From Planctomycetota bacterium (GTDB lineage Bacteria; Planctomycetota; Phycisphaerae; Phycisphaerales; SM1A02), in assembly GCA_009926625.1 (NCBI GenBank), contig RFON01000010.1, forward strand, positions 1 to 64,000: a stretch of 64,000 nt of DNA. Direction: 5' to 3'. Below are positions 29,113-37,866 of this stretch, piece by piece. Numbering within the stretch: the first letter of the stretch is position 1; the number at the start of each line of letters is the position of its first letter. The notes under the pieces were generated by a model. The model worked only from the letters and a program-made list of their open reading frames with translations. It had not been told where the DNA came from and searched no databases. A program made the position numbers and the translations under genes.

Positions 29113-30318
29113 TTATCGCGCCTGACTCTGTGACTTCGTGGCGGCGCTCTGTGAATGTTTCGTGAAGGAGTTCGTTCCGCTGCGCAGCAAGACGCCATCC
29201 AATCCGTGCCCCTCTTGTCGTCCAGTGACGGCGGGGAGGGTGATAGGAACGCCGTCGGCGGACAGTGCACCAAGAACCGCCATCGCTGTTGCTTCGCGCG
29301 CCGCTGGTGCAATGCCAAGCGCTTGCGTCGAGCGGACATCCCGCCCCAGCGCGCGCCCGATCGCCCTCATCAGCATTCGATGGTGAACGCCACCGCCGGC
29401 CGCAAAAACCTCGGCGGCACGCGACTTCGGCGCATCCGACGATCCATCGATGACCCTCCCGATTGCCGTCCCGACCGCAGCGGCGGCAGTCGCGAGGGCA
29501 TCCTCATCCGTCAGTCCGCGCAACGATCGCTCCGCTTGCGCGACGACCTCGTCGGCGGTTCCGAGTGAACGCTTGGCATCAGCCTGTGCGCGGAGCAGTC
29601 GCTCGAGTTCGTCATGCTGCGCCGCGGAAGGCGTGCCGCGCGAGGCTCGTTCCCCGTCACGGTCAAACGCCTGTCCGATGCGCGTTCGAGCGAGATGATC
29701 GAGCAGTTGGTTGCAGAGGCAGATGTCGAAGCCACGAATCGCGTCGATCCATTCGATGGCACGGCGACTGCCGCGGTTGAGCGGTGCACGCGGCAGGAGG
29801 GTGGCGTTCGCGAAGCCGCCGAGATTCACGATGACCCGTGTGCGGCGCGAGTCGCGGAACAGCATCCAGTCCGCGAGTGGCGTGATGGGTGCGCCTTGAC
29901 CGCCAAGCGCGATGTCCCGCGATCGCAGGTCGAAGAGCACATCGCACCCGAGTTCGGTCATGAGTGGGGCGGCGTTGATCCATTGCAGGCTCGTGGGTGG
30001 CGCGTGGAAAAGGGTCTGTCCATGCACCACGAGCAGCGATGGCTGCCCGTGCGCACCAACGAGTTCGCGCAGCGCAGGGAGATGCGCAAGTGCAAGTTCG
30101 CGCGCGAGCGCCGCGAACTCGGCTGCGGGGCGCGGCTCCTGCCGCTGCACGGCGCGGAGACGATCGCGCAGTCCGGCAAGCGGCGCAGTCGCGGCACCAA
30201 GGAGCGTCGCACGCGCGCGGAGTCCGCGACCATCGATGCGCACCGCGGCGGCATCCACGGCGTCGATGCTCGTGCCGGTCATCGCACCGAAGACCAGTCG
30301 TGAAGCGCGTGCAGTCAC
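29113..30318 (-). CDS. anmK: Anhydro-N-acetylmuramic acid kinase
   Basis: Opens and phosphorylates 1,6-anhydroMurNAc, a product of peptidoglycan turnover, to MurNAc-6-phosphate. The product of about 401 residues shows the AnmK start RLVFGAMTGTSIDAVDAA, the LVVHGQTLFHAPP segment, LGGQGAPITPLADWMLFRD and VIVNLGGFANATLLP, all family hallmarks. GTG 30318 is taken as start because an ATG at 30354 would overlap the divergent gene. It heads the pho cluster, 11 bases before phoB. With uppP it implies an active peptidoglycan cycle. Confidence 0.9.
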   Translation of the reverse strand: MTARASRLVFGAMTGTSIDAVDAAAVRIDGRGLRARATLLGAATAPLAGLRDRLRAVQRQEPRPAAEFAALARELALAHLPALRELVGAHGQPSLLVVHGQTLFHAPPTSLQWINAAPLMTELGCDVLFDLRSRDIALGGQGAPITPLADWMLFRDSRRTRVIVNLGGFANATLLPRAPLNRGSRRAIEWIDAIRGFDICLCNQLLDHLARTRIGQAFDRDGERASRGTPSAAQHDELERLLRAQADAKRSLGTADEVVAQAERSLRGLTDEDALATAAAAVGTAIGRVIDGSSDAPKSRAAEVFAAGGGVHHRMLMRAIGRALGRDVRSTQALGIAPAAREATAMAVLGALSADGVPITLPAVTGRQEGHGLDGVLLRSGTNSFTKHSQSAATKSQSQAR

Positions 30319-30353
30319 CCCCGCAGTATCGCAGTTGCTAGACTCCGATGCCA

Positions 30354-31325
30354 ATGAGCAAGCGGATCTTGGTCACGGGCGGGGCAGGGTTTCTCGGTTC
30401 CCACCTGTGTGAACGACTGCTCGCGGCGGGCAACGAGGTGGTGTGCCTCGACAACCTGTTCACGAGCCAAAAACTGAACATCGAGCACTTGCTTGGTCAG
30501 CCGCATTTCGAGTTCGTTCGCCACGATGTCACGGAGAGTTTCAAGTTCGAGGTTGACGAGATCTACAACCTTGCCTGTCCCGCCGCGCCTGGTCACTACC
30601 AGCACAATCCAATCAAGACGCTGAAGACCAGCGTGATGGGCACGATGCATGCGCTGGGATTGGCGAAGCGGCTTCGCGCGAAGGTGCTGCAGGCATCCAC
30701 GAGCGAGGTGTACGGCGACCCCGATGTGCATCCACAGCCGGAGGACTACCGAGGGAATGTGAATCCGATTGGGCCTCGTTCCTGCTACGACGAGGGGAAG
30801 CGCGCGGCGGAGACGCTGATGTTCGACTACTGGCGCGTCAATCGTGTGCGAATCAAGGTGGTTCGCATCTTCAATACCTACGGACCACGGATGCATCCGT
30901 ATGACGGCCGAGTGGTCAGCAACTTCATTCGACAGGCGATCCGCGGTGAACCCCTCACGCTGTACGGCGATGGCATGCAGACGCGGTCGTTCTGCTATGT
31001 CGACGACCTTGTCGATGGTCTGATTCTCGCGATGGCGACTGACGATGACTTCACTGGGCCCGTGAACCTTGGCAACCCAGAGGAGTTCACCATCCGCGAG
31101 TTGGCGGAGCGGGTGGTGCGGGCGGTGGGTGGCTCCGCGCGTATCGAACAGGCTCGCCCACTCCCGCAAGATGATCCCGCGCAGCGCTGCCCCGACATCA
31201 GCCTTGCGCGGCGGGTGCTTGGGTGGGAACCGCGAGTGAACCTGGCCGAAGGACTTCCGCGGACCGTGGAGTGGTTCAAGAGCGTTGACATGTCGCAGTT
31301 CCGCGCGCCGACGCCGAACTATTAG
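30354..31325 (+). CDS. UDP-glucuronate decarboxylase (UDP-xylose synthase) family
   Basis: A 323-residue short-chain dehydrogenase of the extended type, which most likely converts UDP-glucuronate to UDP-xylose with bound NAD. The NAD motif is [19 protein letters not shown]; the catalytic triad is Ser/Thr in [11 protein letters not shown] and the YxxxK in CYDEGKR. The run [17 protein letters not shown] is typical of UXS proteins, as is [19 protein letters not shown] 30354 is preferred over ATG 30348 in the same frame. It would serve surface polysaccharide or glycoprotein synthesis. It diverges from anmK with 35 bases between starts. Confidence 0.88.
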   Translation: MSKRILVTGGAGFLGSHLCERLLAAGNEVVCLDNLFTSQKLNIEHLLGQPHFEFVRHDVTESFKFEVDEIYNLACPAAPGHYQHNPIKTLKTSVMGTMHALGLAKRLRAKVLQASTSEVYGDPDVHPQPEDYRGNVNPIGPRSCYDEGKRAAETLMFDYWRVNRVRIKVVRIFNTYGPRMHPYDGRVVSNFIRQAIRGEPLTLYGDGMQTRSFCYVDDLVDGLILAMATDDDFTGPVNLGNPEEFTIRELAERVVRAVGGSARIEQARPLPQDDPAQRCPDISLARRVLGWEPRVNLAEGLPRTVEWFKSVDMSQFRAPTPNY

Positions 31326-31334
31326 TTGATCGAC

Positions 31335-31369
31335 CTGTTCGCTGAACTGTTCGTGGAACCGTTCGTTCG
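31335..31369. repeat. Three tandem 12-base units
   Basis: Directly after the UDP-glucuronate decarboxylase stop codon, units CTGTTCGCTGAA, CTGTTCGTGGAA and the partial CCGTTCGTTCG follow head to tail. The stretch is too short to class further. The surrounding 112 bases before the zinc-ribbon gene show no other feature. Confidence 0.4.
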
Positions 31370-31437
31370 CCAAAGTTGTCTGAGTTGTGGTGACGACGAG
31401 GCGGGCGAGGCAGGCGACGCAGGTTGGCCCCGTGGTG

Positions 31438-31683
31438 TCAAATCGGTGTCCAATACTTGGACAGAGGCAGTTTGGCGCGGCTTTCCTCAGGCACGAAGAA
31501 CTGCGTGAGTCCACAGCGAGCGCACGCAACGACATCAAACTTGGTCGTGCCCCACCACTTGGTGTTCAATCCTGGCAGGTAGTTGGGCGCGTAGCCTCCG
31601 CCCGCACTGACCTTGGTTGCGTACCGATCCGAGCCGCCACAGTTGGGGCAGGTGCGCTGTTTCTGAGGCATTTGGCTCATCAC
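31438..31683 (-). CDS. Small zinc-ribbon protein
   Basis: An 81-residue protein with two CxxC pairs, CPNCGG near the N-terminus and CARCGLTQFF in the middle, spaced as a zinc ribbon with a 37-residue insert that contains GGGYAPNYLPGLNTKWWG. The last third has VPEESRAKLPLSKYW. The partner is unknown; such ribbons bind nucleic acid or protein. The gene is isolated between the UDP-glucuronate decarboxylase gene and recA, on the opposite strand to both. The start is MMSQ or the following Met; there is no strong Shine-Dalgarno sequence. Confidence 0.65.
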   Translation of the reverse strand: MMSQMPQKQRTCPNCGGSDRYATKVSAGGGYAPNYLPGLNTKWWGTTKFDVVACARCGLTQFFVPEESRAKLPLSKYWTPI

Positions 31684-31847
31684 GCCCGTTCAGGCTAAAT
31701 GCGGCGGCGTGTCACAGGGGCAGCGAGCTGGAAAAATGGACTGACTGGGCAGGCAGCCCGTGGCGGTTCACTAGCCTGCTGGCGATGGAAAAGGGGATCG
31801 GAAATGACCCTAAAAAAATCCGAACAGATCGTGGACAGATGCCGATA

Positions 31848-31864
31848 CTGTAGATACCGTACAG
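31848..31864. promoter_or_regulatory. Perfect palindrome upstream of recA, candidate operator
   Basis: CTGTA at 31848-31852 and TACAG at 31860-31864 are exact inverted arms around seven bases, 78 bases before the recA start and within the only AT-richer stretch nearby. The outline CTGT...ACAG resembles a LexA-type box, although the spacing is one base longer than the E. coli CTG-N10-CAG. This is a candidate only. Confidence 0.35.
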
Positions 31865-31941
31865 AAGCCAAACGAAGCAAGGATGCACTTGGTTGAAGAG
31901 TCGCGTGAACTCAACACCATGGGCGGAAAAGTAAGGAGTCA

Positions 31942-33333
31942 GTGAGCAATATGATCGCAGCAGCACAAAACGGAGTTCAGGGAACCAAGGGTCAGGCAGC
32001 AGGCGCATCGGCGACCGTTGCAGCAAGTCCAGCAAGCGCCAAATCGGAGTCGCAGGGGAAGTCGGAGAGGGTGTCGGAGCGAGTGTCGGATCGTGTTCCG
32101 CCGCGCCAAGGCATCGGTGTGCCTTCAGGTGGAAGGGTGGATACAACTGCATCCATGCCAACTGGTACTCCTCCTGTTACTTCATCGTCATCGGGGGCAT
32201 CACCACAGTCGGGTGCGCAGTCTGGTGCGCAGTCGGGTGCGAAGCCGGGGACCAAGGACGGGCAAGGCAAGTCTTCGGCCGTTGCCGCTCCGACGGCAAA
32301 CCCCGCGAAGCTTCGGGCATTGGAAACTGCCGTTGGACAGATTGAGAAGAACTTCGGCAAGGGCTCGATCATGAGGTTTGTCGGCGACAACCTGCCCGAC
32401 ATTCAGGGCATCAGCACGGGTGCGCTCAGCCTCGACATTGCACTCGGCGGAAAGGGATTGCCCAAGGGACGCATCGTCGAGATCTTCGGTCCAGAGTCGT
32501 CGGGCAAGACAACCTTGGCCTTGACGGTGATCGCCAATGCCCAGAAGGGTGGTGGCAACGCGGCATTCATTGACGCCGAGCACGCGCTTGACCCGTCGTG
32601 GGCAAAGCGGCTCGGTGTGAAGCTCGAGGACATGCTGATTTCGCAGCCAGACACCGGCGAGCAGGCACTCGAAATCTGCGAGCTGCTCGTTCGTTCGAAC
32701 GCGGTGGATGTCATCGTGGTGGACTCGGTGGCGGCGCTCATTCCGCGGGCTGAAATCGAGGGCGAAATGGGTGATAGCCATGTCGGTTTGCAAGCGCGAC
32801 TCATGAGCCAGGCGATGCGAAAGCTGACCGGCGCAATCGCCAAGAGTGATGTGGTTGTCATCTTCATCAATCAACTCCGCGAGAAGATCGGTGTGATGTT
32901 CGGCAGCCCAGAGACAACCACCGGCGGGCGAGCGCTCAAGTTCTATTCATCGGTTCGAGTGGATATCCGTCGCATCGGTGCGATCAAGGACGGTGAACAG
33001 AATGTGGGCAATCGAGTCCGAGCAAAGATCGTCAAGAACAAGATTGCTCCACCATTCCGTGAGGCGGAATTCGACATCATGTTCACGGAGGGAATCAGCA
33101 CTTCGGGAGACCTGCTCGACCTCGCTGTTCTCCATGGAATCTGCGAAAAGTCTGGCGCTTGGTTCAGCTTCGGACAGGTACGACTCGGCCAGGGGCGTGA
33201 GGCATCCAAGGCGTTCATCCGGGAGAACCCCGATCTGTCTGGAGAGATTCGAACCGCAGTGATGGCGAAGGTGGCAAAGGACCCGACCGTGGCAGCGGTG
33301 CCGAAGCGTGGCGCAGGTGGCAATGATGACTGA
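31942..33333 (+). CDS. recA: Recombinase RecA with a long N-terminal extension
   Basis: Strand-exchange and SOS co-protease ATPase. The core begins at about residue 121 ([20 protein letters not shown]) and contains Walker [11 protein letters not shown] (residues 182-191), [16 protein letters not shown], loop L1 [36 protein letters not shown] (L2 region follows) and [12 protein letters not shown], all intact. Ahead of it lie about 120 residues rich in Ser, Gly, Ala, Gln and Thr, with [12 protein letters not shown] and [12 protein letters not shown] repeats; RecA normally has fewer than 35 residues there. TAAGGAG lies just before GTG 31942 and 12 bases before ATG 31951, and no ATG or GTG occurs near the core, so the extension appears to be translated. 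Confidence 0.93.
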   Translation: MSNMIAAAQNGVQGTKGQAAGASATVAASPASAKSESQGKSERVSERVSDRVPPRQGIGVPSGGRVDTTASMPTGTPPVTSSSSGASPQSGAQSGAQSGAKPGTKDGQGKSSAVAAPTANPAKLRALETAVGQIEKNFGKGSIMRFVGDNLPDIQGISTGALSLDIALGGKGLPKGRIVEIFGPESSGKTTLALTVIANAQKGGGNAAFIDAEHALDPSWAKRLGVKLEDMLISQPDTGEQALEICELLVRSNAVDVIVVDSVAALIPRAEIEGEMGDSHVGLQARLMSQAMRKLTGAIAKSDVVVIFINQLREKIGVMFGSPETTTGGRALKFYSSVRVDIRRIGAIKDGEQNVGNRVRAKIVKNKIAPPFREAEFDIMFTEGISTSGDLLDLAVLHGICEKSGAWFSFGQVRLGQGREASKAFIRENPDLSGEIRTAVMAKVAKDPTVAAVPKRGAGGNDD

Positions 33334-33344
33334 GCAGTCGTCGG

Positions 33345-33362
33345 GTGCGCTTTCATGCGCAC
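33345..33362 (+). terminator. Short hairpin after recA
   Basis: GTGCGC at 33345-33350 pairs with GCGCAC at 33357-33362 around TTTCAT, 11 bases past the recA stop. It is a six-pair stem without a following T-run, so it may act only as an RNA 3' stabiliser ahead of the larger stem-loop at 33403. Confidence 0.3.
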
Positions 33363-33402
33363 TGTCCCGCTGACTTGCGGCAGCAGCAAACGGATCGAGC
33401 AT

Positions 33403-33440
33403 TGATCACTCGGCGGTGAGGGCCGGCCGCCGAGTGATCA
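33403..33440. terminator. Strong 14-bp inverted repeat between recA and tRNA-Leu
   Basis: TGATCACTCGGCGG at 33403-33416 is the exact reverse complement of 33427-33440, with a 10-base loop. It lies 69 bases after recA and 63 bases before tRNA-Leu. There is no T-run on either side, so intrinsic termination is doubtful; transcript end protection or a protein site are alternatives. Confidence 0.45.
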
Positions 33441-33500
33441 GTCTGGTGGAGTGGTGGACTCTGATGCAGTTGACGAGTTCTGCCGCTACACTTTCGTTCC

Positions 33501-33587
<87 letters not shown>

Positions 33588-33600
33588 CTTCTCACACATG

Positions 33601-33630
33601 AACGCGCCGCCCATGAGGGCGGCGCGTTTC
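33601..33630 (+). terminator. Intrinsic-type terminator after tRNA-Leu
   Basis: AACGCGCCGCCC (33601-33612) pairs perfectly with GGGCGGCGCGTT (33617-33628) around the tetraloop ATGA, followed by a short TTT. It starts 13 bases past the tRNA and is the best intrinsic terminator in the window. Confidence 0.75.
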
Positions 33631-33649
33631 GCTTGGAGCAATTGTCCGT

Positions 33650-33678
33650 GCCATGATCGCCATGATTGCCATGATTGC
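33650..33678. repeat. Three tandem copies of a nonamer (GCCATGATT)
   Basis: GCCATGATC, GCCATGATT and GCCATGATT follow each other in the spacer between the terminator and the cysteine desulfurase gene. This is a short direct repeat and may be incidental. Confidence 0.4.
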
Positions 33679-33730
33679 AACATATTGAAGCGTTCGCTTG
33701 ATGAGCGGATCTCGAATTGGATCCAGAATC

Positions 33731-34909
33731 ATGATCTACCTCGACAACAATGCAACGACGGCGCCATCTGAAGCGGTGGTTGAGGCCGTTCGGCAGGCGC
33801 TCCATGAGGGGTGGGGGAACCCATCGAGCGTGCATCCGTTCGGCGCGCAGGCGCGTGAGCGCGTCGAGCAGGCGCGAGGTCAGATCGCGCTGACACTCGG
33901 TGCTTCACCACGCGAAATCGTGCTGACATCAGGTGGAACTGAGTCGTGCAATCTGGCGCTGCTCGGCTCGCTTGGACATGAGCCGAGGCGACATCTCATC
34001 GTGAGTGCTCACACCGAGCACGCCGCTGTTCGGGAGTGTGCGGCGGGCGTCGAAAGCGCGGAGTATCGCGCGGGATCGGACCGTGGCGAGGTTGCGTGGG
34101 TGGACCTTGACGCGGAGGGACGAGTGGACCTTGGGCAACTCGCCCGCCTGCTCGGCAGCCGTGCGCAGGAAGTGGCTGTCGTTTCGCTGATGTGGGCAAA
34201 CAATGAGACTGGCATCATCCAACCCGTTGTCGAGATTGCCGCCATCTGTCGTGAGTACGGAGTCCGCTTCCATACCGATGCGACACAATGCCTTGGTCGG
34301 CTCGTGATTGATGCCGCCAAGATCGGATGCGACTTGCTGAGTGTCTCTGCGCACAAAGCGCATGGACCCAAAGGAGTCGGTGCCCTCTACTGCCGGCGTG
34401 GCGTGTCGTTGGTCGGACAAATGGTGGGCGGTCCGCAGGAACGCGGACGGCGCGGCGGCACGGAGAATGTTGCTGGAATCTGTGGGTTCGGTGTCGCATG
34501 CGCTGAGAGTTCAAGCTGGCTTGCGAGCGCGCCCTCGCCCTGGAGCAGGCTCGGGCAGCAGCGTGATGCGTTCGAGTCGTCGGTCGCCGCTTCGGTGCGC
34601 GGGGCGGTCGTGATCGGCGAGCGAGTGCCGCGACTCTGGAACACGAGCCTGATTGCGTTCCCGCGATTGCAGTCGGAGGCGCTGCTCATGGAACTTGGGC
34701 GACTTGGCGTGGCGGCATCCGCGGGTGCGGCCTGCTCATCGGGGTCACTCGATCCATCGCCCGTGCTGCTGGCGATGGGAATCGACCGTTCGGTTGCTCA
34801 CGGTGCTGTGCGCTTCTCGCTGTCTCGACATACGACGGAACGCGAACTGGATGCTGCCGTCGACTGCGTCGTTCAGGCTGTCCAAGCGGTTGCGCGGTCG
34901 ATGCCTTGA
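33731..34909 (+). CDS. Cysteine desulfurase (NifS/IscS family)
   Basis: A PLP enzyme of 392 residues that removes sulfur from cysteine for Fe-S clusters or tRNA thiolation. Family motifs are MIYLDNNATTAPSEAVVEAV at the start, the PLP Lys in SVSAHKAHGPKGVGALY, RRGGTENVAGICGFG, and the mobile catalytic loop Cys in GAACSSGSLDPS. ATG 33731 is the family start; the frame is open 33 bases further. No iscU or sufE homologue is adjacent, so the downstream use of the sulfur is unknown. It converges on pgi with nine bases between. Confidence 0.88.
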   Translation: MIYLDNNATTAPSEAVVEAVRQALHEGWGNPSSVHPFGAQARERVEQARGQIALTLGASPREIVLTSGGTESCNLALLGSLGHEPRRHLIVSAHTEHAAVRECAAGVESAEYRAGSDRGEVAWVDLDAEGRVDLGQLARLLGSRAQEVAVVSLMWANNETGIIQPVVEIAAICREYGVRFHTDATQCLGRLVIDAAKIGCDLLSVSAHKAHGPKGVGALYCRRGVSLVGQMVGGPQERGRRGGTENVAGICGFGVACAESSSWLASAPSPWSRLGQQRDAFESSVAASVRGAVVIGERVPRLWNTSLIAFPRLQSEALLMELGRLGVAASAGAACSSGSLDPSPVLLAMGIDRSVAHGAVRFSLSRHTTERELDAAVDCVVQAVQAVARSMP

Positions 34910-34918
34910 AGCAGTTGA

Positions 34919-36580
<1,662 letters not shown>

Positions 36581-36692
36581 GGCGGCAATGTAGGTGCGAA
36601 GGGTGCACTTGTTTGGCGTTCAGGGCGGGTGTTCACGAAAGCGCAACACGAATGGTCGGGCCGATCCGTCCCCGACCGCTATTCTCTGCGTC

Positions 36693-37775
36693 ATGAAATC
36701 CACCGCACTCCTCAGCATGACTGGCCAGTCGATTTGGCTCGACAACATCACGCGAAAGCTGCTCGATTCAGGGCAGCTGGCGCAGTGGATTCGCGACCTG
36801 TCCGTGGTCGGGCTCACTTCGAACCCGTCGATCTTCGAAAAGGCGGTGACTGGTTCGAGTGATTACGACGCGCAGGTCGGTGAACTCGCTGCGAAGGGAC
36901 TTTCGGCGGAGCAGGTGTTCTTCGAGTGCGCGATCACTGACCTCACGAGGGCGTGCGACCTGTTTCGGTCGGTGCATGAGCGCACGGGTGGCGTCGATGG
37001 TTGGGTGTCGCTTGAGGTGTCCCCGCTCCTGGCAAACGACACCAAGGCGACACTTGCGCAAGCGAAGGAGCTGCATGCGAAGGCGGGACGCCCGAATCTG
37101 TTCATCAAGGTTCCAGGCACCCCAGAGGGCATCCCTGCGATCGAGGAACTGACGTTCGCCGGCATCTCGGTGAATGTGACGCTGCTGTTTTCGCCAGACC
37201 ACTGTCGCGCGGCCGCGGAGGCCTACATGCGCGGACTGGAGAGGCGACTCGCCGCCAAGTTGCCGCTCGGCGTCGTCAGCGGCGTCGCCAGCTTGTTTGT
37301 CTCTCGGTGGGATCGGAAGACGGCGCCGACCTTGCCCGCGCCGCTGAAGAACACGGTCGGAGTCGCCGTGTGCCGAAAGTGCTACAGCGAGTACTGCGCG
37401 TCCTATTCCAGTGATCGCTGGCTCGCACTTGAGGCGGCGGGGGCTCGCCCGCAGCGACTGCTCTTTGCAAGCACAAGCACAAAGGATCCAAGCCTCTCGC
37501 CCACGCTGTACGTGCAGGCGCTTGCGGCGCCGCGAACGGTGAACACGATGCCTGAAGAGACGCTGATGGCATTGACGCGGGGCATGGATGTGCCAGCGGT
37601 GCTCGCGCCAAGCGATGCCTCGTGGCAGGCAACGCTCGATGCGGTCACCAAGGCTGGCGTCGACCTTGACAGGTGCGCAGGGGAACTCCAAGTGGAAGGC
37701 CGCGATGCATTCGACAAGAGTTGGAAGGAACTGATCGGCGCAATCGAGAGCAAGGCAACGGCTCTCGCACGCTGA
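36693..37775 (+). CDS. tal: Transaldolase
   Basis: Transfers dihydroxyacetone units between sugar phosphates in the non-oxidative pentose phosphate pathway. The 360-residue length and motifs fit the actinobacterial/planctomycete-type single-chain transaldolase: VVGLTSNPSIFEKAV, WVSLEVSPLLANDT, the Schiff-base Lys in NLFIKVPGTPEGI, NVTLLFS, and RLLFASTSTKDPSLSPTLYV. ATG 36693 is chosen; the frame extends 99 bases upstream but lacks homology-like sequence. It is paired head to head with pgi. The 91 bases that follow to the protease gene show only an imperfect GC-rich inverted repeat. Confidence 0.92.
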   Translation: MKSTALLSMTGQSIWLDNITRKLLDSGQLAQWIRDLSVVGLTSNPSIFEKAVTGSSDYDAQVGELAAKGLSAEQVFFECAITDLTRACDLFRSVHERTGGVDGWVSLEVSPLLANDTKATLAQAKELHAKAGRPNLFIKVPGTPEGIPAIEELTFAGISVNVTLLFSPDHCRAAAEAYMRGLERRLAAKLPLGVVSGVASLFVSRWDRKTAPTLPAPLKNTVGVAVCRKCYSEYCASYSSDRWLALEAAGARPQRLLFASTSTKDPSLSPTLYVQALAAPRTVNTMPEETLMALTRGMDVPAVLAPSDASWQATLDAVTKAGVDLDRCAGELQVEGRDAFDKSWKELIGAIESKATALAR

Positions 37776-37866
37776 GCCGTCGGGCGCACAACGCAGCCAC
37801 AGATTCCACTGGGTCCAATCGGCACACTGGGTCGCCCCGACGCCGATCTCTTGATCCGAACGGAAG

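Noticed and set aside
31712-32161. 149-codon minus-strand open frame over the recA leader
   Set aside because: It covers the recA promoter region and the low-complexity extension, with no domain; the recA start has a strong Shine-Dalgarno signal.
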